DNA of 37,411 nucleotides from Spirochaetota bacterium (GTDB taxonomy: Bacteria; Spirochaetota; UBA4802; UBA5550). Under the pieces are notes generated by a model. That model ran no database searches. It was not told the DNA's origin and saw only the letters and a program-made list of their open reading frames with translations. A program made the position numbers and the translations under genes. The stretch lies in contig QKCL01000017.1 of NCBI GenBank assembly GCA_003246895.1, positions 1-37,411 of the forward strand, read 5' to 3'. Every line of letters starts with the position of its first letter. The stretch's first letter is position 1. Of the stretch, positions 7,815 through 16,400 are shown piece by piece.

Positions 7815-9641
7815 ATGCTCTGGTATACGCTAAGAAAAAATATAAAATTATTTACGCTTTTGTTTTTTGCTTTCATCACCATTGCTCCTGATCTTTTTGC
7901 AAGAGCCGGCGGAGCAGGAGGAGATTCCAGCGGAGGAGGTGATGGCGGGGACGGTATCGCCACTCTCATATACCTTATTCTGAGGATAATCATCGAGCTT
8001 CCATTCCCGGCAAATGTAATAACAGCCGGTGTATTACTTTTCATTGTTTATTTCATGTCAAGACATGCCAGAAAAAAACTGAAGGAACAGACAATACTGA
8101 ATCAGCTGCCTACCGGCGAACCTGCAAAAAAAATAGACGGTTACAGCAAATTTATTGCCAACAATCCATACTTTGATGAAGAAAATTTTAAAGAGAAGGT
8201 TAAAACCGCATTTGTCAAAATTCAGTCAGCATGGGAAAAGCAAGACCTTTCAGAAGTAAGAAAGTTTATTTCAGACGGTGTATACCAGAGGTTCAACACC
8301 CAGTTTCTCATGATGAACCTGCTGAAGCAGACAAACAAAATTAAAGATCTTGATATTATAAATGTATACATAGACCGCATTGAGACAGACGGAAAGTTTG
8401 ACATAATCCACACGGCAGTTCATGCCAGAATAGATGACAGGTTCATAAGTGAACTTGACTCATCCCTGAATTCGGGCGGGAAGGAAGAATTTGTTGAATA
8501 CTGGTCGTTCCTGAAAAAACGCGGAGCAAAAAGCAGAGATATCTACGATTCTGACTTCTGTCCCAACTGCGGCTCCCCTCTTCCGGAAGACATGGGGGAA
8601 GTCAGCAAATGCCCCGCCTGCGGTACCCTGACCAACTCAGGGGAATATGACTGGGTCCTTTCAGAGATCACCCAGGCCGATGACTATGTCAGTTCAAACC
8701 ACAAACTGAAGCTTTCTAAGACTCTAAGCAATGAAATAGAACGCATCGCCAGTGAGGATGAAGACTTCTCAGTGCAGCTCATTGAAGACAAGGCAAGCAA
8801 CGGATATCTTCAGATAGTTTCATCAAGGTCTCTTAACAATCCTTCAATGATGCGCAGATTCGTAAATGACAGGGTCTTTAACTCCGTTGACATGCCCGCC
8901 AAGGGGCAGACAATCGCATACAACAGACTTTTTCTCAATGATGTCTATGTCATAGGTATCTCGGAAACTTCTGAAAAAAACCATATACACATTGCTCTCC
9001 GTTCATCATACCAAAGGGTATTGATTGAAGGAGATCACATTGAACTGCTGGATCTTGTGATGATCTCAAGAACCGATGTAATAGTAATGTCACGGGACAA
9101 AGCATACAAAACTTCAAAGGGTTCACTCTATGCACACTGCTGCCCTTCATGCGGTGCGCCAGTTGAAAACTCCCTGTCAACAGAATGTCAGTACTGCGGA
9201 TCAACATTTAACAGCACCTCTTCTGAATGGATAATTACAGAACTCATGAGCCTGGGTGATTACTCAAGCTGGCTCGAAAACACTTCAATGAACATGACCT
9301 ACTCAGTAAAACCATCCAAAATTGAAAGTCTCTATGATGTCAGGGATTATGCCCTTAACAACATAATGATACTCATTGCTGCTGACGGAGTATTCAATGA
9401 AGATGAAAAAAACTTTGCCGAAAGGCTTGCCGCTAAATGGGGATATAACACAGATAAAATATCACCTATATTTGATATGGCTATGTCAGGCAGTCTTTCC
9501 ATAAAGATGCCTGATGACAGAAAAAAACAGAAAAAAATATTCAAACTCATGGAGGAAGCGGCAATGGCTGACAAGGAGATGTCCCCTGAAGAGGTACATA
9601 TTCTGAACAGCATAAGATCCGAGTACGGCATAAACGAATAG
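7815..9641 (+). CDS. Membrane-anchored Tim44-like / zinc-ribbon / TerB-like multidomain protein
   Basis: A 608-aa protein. Order seen: signal/hydrophobic segment (residues ~10-30), a Gly/Ser/Asp-rich linker (~31-48), a transmembrane helix (~50-80), then a Tim44-like (NTF2-fold) domain (~105-240). Next come a zinc ribbon (C249, C252, C266, C269), a second similar soluble domain (~278-435), a second zinc ribbon (C443, C446, C458, C461), and a C-terminal TerB-like helical domain (~510-605) containing AADGVFNEDE and MADKEMSPEE. Tim44-like domains bind membranes or peptides in mitochondria; the role of the bacterial versions is not settled. TerB domains occur in tellurite and stress-response proteins. 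AAGGAG lies 7 nt before the ATG. The repeated domain-plus-ribbon unit suggests internal duplication. Function unknown; a cytoplasm-facing scaffold is an inference. Confidence 0.8.
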   Translation: MLWYTLRKNIKLFTLLFFAFITIAPDLFARAGGAGGDSSGGGDGGDGIATLIYLILRIIIELPFPANVITAGVLLFIVYFMSRHARKKLKEQTILNQLPTGEPAKKIDGYSKFIANNPYFDEENFKEKVKTAFVKIQSAWEKQDLSEVRKFISDGVYQRFNTQFLMMNLLKQTNKIKDLDIINVYIDRIETDGKFDIIHTAVHARIDDRFISELDSSLNSGGKEEFVEYWSFLKKRGAKSRDIYDSDFCPNCGSPLPEDMGEVSKCPACGTLTNSGEYDWVLSEITQADDYVSSNHKLKLSKTLSNEIERIASEDEDFSVQLIEDKASNGYLQIVSSRSLNNPSMMRRFVNDRVFNSVDMPAKGQTIAYNRLFLNDVYVIGISETSEKNHIHIALRSSYQRVLIEGDHIELLDLVMISRTDVIVMSRDKAYKTSKGSLYAHCCPSCGAPVENSLSTECQYCGSTFNSTSSEWIITELMSLGDYSSWLENTSMNMTYSVKPSKIESLYDVRDYALNNIMILIAADGVFNEDEKNFAERLAAKWGYNTDKISPIFDMAMSGSLSIKMPDDRKKQKKIFKLMEEAAMADKEMSPEEVHILNSIRSEYGINE

Positions 9642-9648
9642 CTTTTAT

Positions 9649-9682
9649 GTATGAGGTACAGGTATAAGACTGTACCTCATAC
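9649..9682 (+). terminator. Perfect 13-bp hairpin after the Tim44-like gene
   Basis: GTATGAGGTACAG (9649-9661) pairs without mismatch with CTGTACCTCATAC (9670-9682) around 8 bases, starting 8 nt after the stop. No T-run follows. Best read as a transcript-end hairpin. Confidence 0.5.
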
Positions 9683-9818
9683 TCAAATTTCCCGCAGTGC
9701 AAACTCCTCCATCTTTCAAAAAATATTTTTTCTGAATTTTTTTTGTATTTTATCTGTACATTATTAACATTTTAGCAATTCCGGTTTCTATTTAAAGAAG
9801 CAGATAATGGAGAAAACA

Positions 9819-10784
9819 ATGTACAGACCTGAAATAAAAGTGATCGACTGCTCCATAAGAGACGGAGGGCTGATGAACAATTCCCGTTTCTCCATGGACA
9901 TGGTAAAAAAAATAGTCAGCGCCGTAAATGACTCCGGAGTAGATATAATTGAACTTGGCTACAGAAACAGCAAAAATTTCTTTTCACCTTCAGATTACGG
10001 CCCATGGAGATTCTGTGATGAAGATGTACTCAGGGAAGCTGTATCTGATATTGACCTGAAAATGGAAATCGCGGTAATGATGGATTCCCACAAGGCTACA
10101 GCTGACGACATACTGCCCAGAGAGCAGAGTGTTGTGGACATCTTCAGAATTGCCACCTATGTAAAAGACGTTGACAAGGCCATACATCTTGCCAACACTG
10201 CAAGTGAAATGGGCTACAAATCTGCAATAAATATAATGGCCATGTCACACTGTGTTGAAAGAGAACTCGATGAAGCGCTGCAGCAGATAAATGAAGAAAC
10301 AGATGTATTTGCATGTTACATAGTGGACAGTTTCGGTTCCCTTTACTCTGAAGACATAGACTACTACGTTGATAAATACAAAAAATACATCACAGGGAAG
10401 GAGATCGGGATACATTGCCATAACAATATGCAGCTGGCATTTGCCAACACAATTGAAGGCATAATCAAAGGCGTAAACTACCTTGATGGTACACTTTACG
10501 GGATCGGCCGTGCTGCCGGCAACTGCCCACTTGAACTACTCGTCGCTTTTCTCAAGAATCCAAAATACAGCATAAGACCCCTCATTGAAGTAATAGGCAC
10601 AGACATATTGCCTTTAACCAAAGAAATTGAATGGGGCTATCGCATACCATATATGCTCACCGGAATGCTTAATCAGCATCCTCAGGCTGCACTTGCACTC
10701 ATGGAACTGGAAGATGAAAACATTGAAAAATATGATTTCGCAAAATTTTTCACAGCAATAACACAGGAAGATATTGAAATATAA
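9819..10784 (+). CDS. DRE-TIM metallolyase (HMG-CoA lyase / 4-hydroxy-2-oxovalerate aldolase-like)
   Basis: Members of this superfamily use a divalent metal in a TIM barrel for aldol cleavage or condensation. Seen here: the N-terminal strand CSIRDGG (the Arg-Asp pair of the DRE signature, without the Glu), and IGIHCHNN with metal-ligand His199 and His201. ATG 9819 is chosen because GGAG lies 6 nt ahead; ATG 9807 in the same frame would add four residues. At ~321 aa it is a stand-alone aldolase with no C-terminal LeuA allosteric domain. No acyl-CoA reductase partner (as with DmpG/DmpF) is nearby, so the substrate is unknown. It is convergent with ychF across a shared terminator. Confidence 0.85.
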   Translation: MYRPEIKVIDCSIRDGGLMNNSRFSMDMVKKIVSAVNDSGVDIIELGYRNSKNFFSPSDYGPWRFCDEDVLREAVSDIDLKMEIAVMMDSHKATADDILPREQSVVDIFRIATYVKDVDKAIHLANTASEMGYKSAINIMAMSHCVERELDEALQQINEETDVFACYIVDSFGSLYSEDIDYYVDKYKKYITGKEIGIHCHNNMQLAFANTIEGIIKGVNYLDGTLYGIGRAAGNCPLELLVAFLKNPKYSIRPLIEVIGTDILPLTKEIEWGYRIPYMLTGMLNQHPQAALALMELEDENIEKYDFAKFFTAITQEDIEI

Positions 10785-10809
10785 AAAACCGCTCAGAAGG
10801 CGGTTTTTT
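10783..10809. terminator. Bidirectional intrinsic terminator between aldolase and ychF
   Basis: AAAAAACCGC (10783-10792) pairs with GCGGTTTTTT (10800-10809) around a 7-base loop. It has a T-run on both strands, so it can terminate both convergent genes. This is the most canonical terminator in the window, and it overlaps the aldolase stop codon. Confidence 0.9.
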
Positions 10810-10821
10810 ATATTATAACAA

Positions 10822-11925
10822 TTAAACATTAAAAAGAAAATGCATTACATCTCCGTCTTTAACGACATACTCCTTGCCTTCAGTGCGCATTTTACCGGCG
10901 GCCTTGGCCTTTGCCTCACCGCCTTCAGAAATGAAATCATTATACGAGATTACCTCAGCACGGATAAATCCTCTTTCAAAATCATTATGTATCACAGAAG
11001 CGGCTTTCGGTGCTTTCCATCCCTCATTGATTGTCCAGGCCCTTACCTCTTTCACTCCTGCAGTAAAATAGCTGATAAGCCCGAGAGCCTTGTAGCCCTT
11101 GTGTATAATCTGTTCAAGGCCGCTTCCCTCTATGGCACCCAGAGATTCAAGAAATTCATGCCTCTCCTCATCGGACATGTCACTCATCTCCTCCTCAACC
11201 TTGGCACAGATTTTTACAACTTCACAGCCGTTTTCATCTGCATATTTCTTCACGGCAGCAACATGTTCATTATCCTCTGCAAGGCCGTCCTCATCAACAT
11301 TTGCTGCAAATATAACCTTTTTATTTGTGAGGAATCTCGTTTCCTTCTCCATCTCGAAGAATGAATCTTCCTCCTTCCGTGAAAAGGTAAAAACAGGCTT
11401 GCCCTCGTTCAGGTGATCGATGAGTTCCTTTGCAATATCAACCATGGGCTGAAACTTTTTATCTCCCCTTGCCTGTTTCTCAATTCTCTGTATCCTGTTC
11501 TCCACAGTCTGAAGATCAGCAAGGAGGAGCTCTGTGTTTATTACCTCAATATCCCCCAGAGGATTAATTGAACCGTCAACATGAACCACATTTGAATCCT
11601 CAAAACATCGAACAACATGAACTATTGCAGATGTTTCCCTGATATGTGACAAAAATTTATTTCCAAGCCCCTCTCCCTTTGAAGCTCCCTTCACAAGACC
11701 GGCAATGTCAGTAAACTCGACAATTGCCCCCAGAATTCTTTCCGGATTTACAATTTCAGCAAGTTTCCGGAGTCTCTCATCAGGTACAGTTACAACAGCG
11801 GTATTCGGTTCGATTGTACAAAATGGATAGTTTGCAGCTTCGGCATTCTGAGCCTTTGTCAGGGCATTAAACATTGTCGATTTTCCAACATTAGGCAAAC
11901 CAACAATCCCAACTTTCAATGACAT
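10822..11925 (-). CDS. ychF: Redox-regulated ATPase / ribosome-binding GTPase-like YchF
   Basis: YchF (human OLA1) is an Obg-family P-loop protein that binds ribosomes and prefers ATP to GTP. The 367-aa length is typical. Motifs: G1 GLPNVGKST (residues ~9-17), G3 DIAGLVKGASKGEGLGN (~73-89), and the NxxE-type G4 in the AANVDEDGL region that explains the relaxed nucleotide specificity. The C-terminal TGS-like domain ends ...YVVKDGDVMHFLFNV, as in other members. Start ATG has an AGGAGA-type site upstream. It lies downstream of gltBD on the same strand, separated by a hairpin at 11949-11975, so it is probably transcribed independently. Confidence 0.96.
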   Translation of the reverse strand: MSLKVGIVGLPNVGKSTMFNALTKAQNAEAANYPFCTIEPNTAVVTVPDERLRKLAEIVNPERILGAIVEFTDIAGLVKGASKGEGLGNKFLSHIRETSAIVHVVRCFEDSNVVHVDGSINPLGDIEVINTELLLADLQTVENRIQRIEKQARGDKKFQPMVDIAKELIDHLNEGKPVFTFSRKEEDSFFEMEKETRFLTNKKVIFAANVDEDGLAEDNEHVAAVKKYADENGCEVVKICAKVEEEMSDMSDEERHEFLESLGAIEGSGLEQIIHKGYKALGLISYFTAGVKEVRAWTINEGWKAPKAASVIHNDFERGFIRAEVISYNDFISEGGEAKAKAAGKMRTEGKEYVVKDGDVMHFLFNV

Positions 11926-11948
11926 TATTTTCTCCTGATATGACTAAT

Positions 11949-11975
11949 CCACCGGCAGACACAGCCTGCCGGTGG
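11949..11975 (-). terminator. Hairpin downstream of gltD
   Basis: CCACCGGCAG (11949-11958) pairs perfectly with CTGCCGGTGG (11966-11975), 7-base loop. It lies 44 nt past the gltD stop on the minus strand. No T-run follows on the minus strand. It probably separates the gltBD transcript from ychF. Confidence 0.55.
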
Positions 11976-12018
11976 TATATATTACGGGTACAACCAAATC
12001 TATATTACAGAGATTCAG

Positions 12019-13437
12019 TTATGACAGATATTCGTTTATTCCCCTGGCAGCTTCGCGTCCCTCACGAATGGCCCATACAACAAGTGAAGCTCCGCGTGAA
12101 GCATCTCCGCCGGAAAACACTCCCTTGACTGAAGTCATGAATTTTTCATCTACAGTAATGTTACCCCTGCTGTCCAGACCAAGTCCAAGCTCTTTTACAA
12201 GCCCTTCATGAACCGGATGAACAAATCCCATTGCAAGCAGCGCAACATCAGCTTCAATTTCAAAATCCGATCCGGGAATTTCTTTCATGGACATACTTCC
12301 CTTTTCATCTTTTACCCATTCCACTTTACAGGCCAGAATCTTTTTGAGAACGCCATTGTCTCCAATGAATTTCTTTGTCATTATCTGAAAATGTCGCTCG
12401 CATCCCTCTTCGTGTGAACTGGATTTTTTGCTGAGCCTGGGCCATAGGGGCCATGGTTCATCATCGTTTCTGTGAGACGGAGCCTCAGGCATAATCTCTA
12501 TCTGGCTTATACATGAAGCACCCTGCCTGTTCGCATTACCCACACAGTCTGACCCGGTATCACCGCCGCCTATTACAACAACCTTTTTGTTAAGAGTAGC
12601 AATCAGTTCATCCTCGGTAAATGACTGACCGCTGACAATCCGGTTTTTCTGTTCAAGATACTCCATGGCAAAATAAACACCTTTCAGATCCCTTCCTTCA
12701 ATTGAAAGATCTCTCGGTTTTCTTGCTCCTATTGCAAGCATTACTGAATCGTATTCCTTCAGTATTTCACTGCCCTTGACATCAACACCGACATTGACAG
12801 ATGTTCTGAACTCAATTCCCTCTTCCTTCAGTATGTTTACTCTTCTGTCTATTACTTTTTTTTCAAGTTTGAAATCCGGAATGCCGTATCTCAGGTATCC
12901 TCCTACCTTGTCTGTAGCTTCAAATACAGTTACACTGTGGCCGTACTGGTTAAGCATATCTGCACAGGCGAGCCCCGCAGGGCCGCTTCCGATAACGGCA
13001 ACCTTTTTTCCTGTTCTTCCGGCAGGAATTCTTGGTTTTACATAACCTGTTTCAAATGCCTTCTCCGCAACAGATCTTTCATTCTGTCTGATGGTAACCG
13101 GTTCATTGGTTATGGCAAGAACACATGAAGCCTCGCATGGAGCAGGGCAGACACGCCCTGTGAATTCCGGGAAATTGTTTGTTTCATTGAGAATGTCATA
13201 GGCTGCCTGCCAGTCACCTCTGAATATATTATCCTGCCATTCCGGCATTACATTACTCACAGGGCATCCCCAGTGGCAGAAAGGCACACCACAGTCCATA
13301 CACCTTGCGGCCTGTTCCATTCTCTCATTATCGGGCAGAGTTACCTCGACTTCGCTGTAATCTCCTACCCTCTCTTCAACGGGTCTGTAACCCGATTCCT
13401 TTCTCTTTATATTTAAAAAACCTCTAGGATCTCCCAT
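12019..13437 (-). CDS. gltD: Glutamate synthase (NADPH) small subunit
   Basis: Transfers electrons from NADPH through FAD to the large subunit for glutamate synthesis. The 472-aa protein has the N-terminal cysteine-rich segment for the [4Fe-4S] clusters (MDCGVPFCHWGCP, GRVCPAPCEASC), an FAD Rossmann motif GSGPAGLACADML (~residue 150) and an NADPH motif VIGGGDTGSDC (~290). It starts inside the gltB stop (TAATG; one base shared), giving translational coupling and 1:1 synthesis. The adjacent gltB makes the assignment secure, despite the paralogue nfnB elsewhere in the window. Confidence 0.95.
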   Translation of the reverse strand: MGDPRGFLNIKRKESGYRPVEERVGDYSEVEVTLPDNERMEQAARCMDCGVPFCHWGCPVSNVMPEWQDNIFRGDWQAAYDILNETNNFPEFTGRVCPAPCEASCVLAITNEPVTIRQNERSVAEKAFETGYVKPRIPAGRTGKKVAVIGSGPAGLACADMLNQYGHSVTVFEATDKVGGYLRYGIPDFKLEKKVIDRRVNILKEEGIEFRTSVNVGVDVKGSEILKEYDSVMLAIGARKPRDLSIEGRDLKGVYFAMEYLEQKNRIVSGQSFTEDELIATLNKKVVVIGGGDTGSDCVGNANRQGASCISQIEIMPEAPSHRNDDEPWPLWPRLSKKSSSHEEGCERHFQIMTKKFIGDNGVLKKILACKVEWVKDEKGSMSMKEIPGSDFEIEADVALLAMGFVHPVHEGLVKELGLGLDSRGNITVDEKFMTSVKGVFSGGDASRGASLVVWAIREGREAARGINEYLS

Positions 13438-16400
13438 TAGAAACTCTCCTTAAGCTGTTCTTCTTCACATATTGATGCCAGTTTCTCATCTATCTGTGCA
13501 ATTCTCATTTCATTCATTGCCCTCTTGAATTCCAGAGGCATGATTTTTACAAATTTAGGCAGATAATCGTACCAGTTATTTATTATATTTTTTGCAACGG
13601 AGCTGTCAGTGTACCTGATGTGCTTCTTCAGCATATCAATGATGAATTCCTGGTCATCATAGTCCTTAACGGGGGTAAGTTCAACCATACCCTTATTGCA
13701 GTAATAATCAAAATCACCTCTTTCATCGAGCACATATGCAATACCGCCGCTCATTCCTGCAGCGAAGTTTCTTCCCACCTTTCCAAGAACTATGACTCTA
13801 CCGCCTGTCATGTATTCCGCGCAGTGATCACCGGTTCCTTCAACTACGGCAAGAGCCCCGCTGTTACGCACGCAGAACCTCTCTCCCGCAACACCCCTGA
13901 CGTAGGCCTCACCGCTTGTAGCTCCATACAGAACAGTATTTCCTATTATTATATTTTCCTCTGCTTTAAAGGATGACTCAGCAGGAGGAACCACGATAAG
14001 CTTACCACCGGAAAGTCCCTTTCCGAAGTAGTCGTTTGAATCCCCTTCAAGCCTGAAAGTAACTCCCTTTGCGAGAAATGCACCAAAGCTCTGTCCTGCG
14101 TTTCCTGAGAAATTACACCTGATAGAATCTTCAGGAAGCCCCTCTTCACCATAGGCCTTTGAAACTTCATATGAAAGCATTGCCCCCACTGACCTGTCAG
14201 TGTTGCAGATGTTCATGTCCACTGAAATATTAGTATCCCTTGCAGGTGTAAGAAGAGGTTTAATTTTCTCAATGAGTTTCAGATCCTTGACATCATTTAT
14301 TTTATGAAGCTGGTCTGTAACACAGTAGTTGGCATATTTATCCGCTTCAGCAGGTCTGTGAAGCAGATCCTTTGGATCAAGGTAAGCCGCTTTCCAGTGG
14401 TCAAGTTTTCTTGTCTCAAGAAGATCTGTTCTACCTATGAGATCGCTGAATTTTGTTATACCAAGTTCAGCCATGATCTCTCTGACTTCCTGAGCCATGA
14501 ATCTGAAATAATTTATGAGATATTCAGGTCTGCCCCTGAATCTTTTTCTGAGTTCAGGGTCCTGAGTGGCAACACCAACCGGACATGTATTGAGATGACA
14601 CTTTCTCATCATTACGCATCCGAGGACAATTAGAGCTCCTGTCCCGAATCCGAATTCTTCTGCACCGAGAAGAGCAGCCACAACAACATCCCTTCCTGTT
14701 TTAAGTCGCCCGTCTGTCTGAAGCCTGATTCTACCGCGGAGGTCATTTTTTACCAGAGTCTGATGTGTCTCGGCAAGTCCTATCTCCCATGGAAGTCCGG
14801 CGTGCTTGATTGAACTCTGGGGGCTTGCTCCTGTTCCTCCGTCATAACCGCTTATGAGAATGTTATCAGCATATGCCTTTGCAACACCTGAAGCGATTGT
14901 ACCAACACCTGACTCGGAAACGAGTTTTACACTTATTCTTGCGTTTGGATTTGCATTTTTCAGGTCAAATATGAGCTGTGCAAGATCCTCGATTGAATAT
15001 ATATCATGATGAGGCGGAGGAGATATAAGCGTTACTCCTGGAGTTGAGAATCTGGTTTTTGCAATTATCTTGTTAACCTTGTGCCCCGGAAGCTGTCCTC
15101 CCTCTCCAGGTTTTGCCCCCTGGGAGACCTTGATCTGAATCTCATCGGCATTTGCCAGATAATTACTCGTAACACCGAATCGTCCGGAAGCAACCTGTTT
15201 TATGGCACTTCTTGAGGATGTCCCGTCAGAATTTTTCTGAAATCTTCGGGGATCCTCTCCGCCCTCTCCGGAGTTACTTCTTCCATGAATTGAATTCATT
15301 GCAATGGCAATCGACTCATGGGCTTCCTTGCTTATTGAACCGAATGACATTGCACCGGTAGTAAGCCTTTTCATAATGGCTTCAACAGGTTCAACTTCAT
15401 CTATGGACACAGGTGTCATCTTTTTAAAGTCAAAAAGACCCCTTATTGAATGAGGTTCAAGAACCTGTTTATTTACTATTGATGTGAACTTTTTGTATTT
15501 ATCATAATCATTTGTTCTTGTGGCCCACTGAAGCATGTATATTGACTCAGGATTCCATGAATGCCTTTCCCCTGTCTTTCTGTAGCTGTATACACCTTCG
15601 GACTCAAGAAGTTTTCTGTTTTCCTTAAATCCCTTTTCATGTTTCTTTATTGCTTCAAGGGCAAGCTGATCTGTTCCTATACCGGAAAGTCTGCTGCATG
15701 TTCCTGTGAAATATTTCTCCACGGATTCAAGTGAAAGCCCCACAGTTTCAAAAATCTGAGCTCCTCGGTAACTTCTCAGTGTAGATGTACCCATTTTCGA
15801 AAGGACCTTCAAAAGCCCCTTGTCATTGGCTTTAATGAAGTTTTCTTCAAGCTCTTCATATGAAAGGTCTGTATCCAGCTTTTTGCTGTCCTTTAGATTT
15901 TTGATAGTAGCAAATGCAAGATATGGATTAACTGCATCCGCACCGTATCCGAAAAGCAGTGCGAAATGCATAACTTCTCTGGCCTCTCCGGTTTCGATCA
16001 GAATGCCGGCTCTTGTTCTTTTCTTTATTTTGATAAGATGGTGATGTACTGCCGCTGATGCGAGAAGTGAAGGCATTGGAACAGTGTTCTCATCAATTTT
16101 TTTATCAGAGAGTATTATATATTTAAATCCCTTATCAACTGCCTCTTCAGCTTCTCTGCAGAGCCTGTCAAGAGCCGCCCCCAGAACACCGGCGGAGCTG
16201 TCATTTTTAAAAACAGCATCAAGAGTTATGGATTTTATATCAGGATTTTTGCTTCCTCTGATTTTTTCTACTTCTGTATTTGTAAATATCGGCCTGAAAA
16301 ACTTTATCATTTTACAGTGCTCGGCACTCTCGGTGAGCAGGTTTTTCCTCGGTCCTATGTAGCTTGTGAGGCTCATTACCAGCTCTTCCCTGATCGGGTC

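Noticed and set aside
10840-11416. Plus-strand frames opposite ychF
   Set aside because: ychF is complete and conserved on the other strand; these are antisense shadows.
13620-16362. Several plus-strand frames of 70-118 codons opposite gltB
   Set aside because: Composition (Ser/Leu/Phe-rich) is that expected from the antisense of a real gene; none has a start signal or domain.
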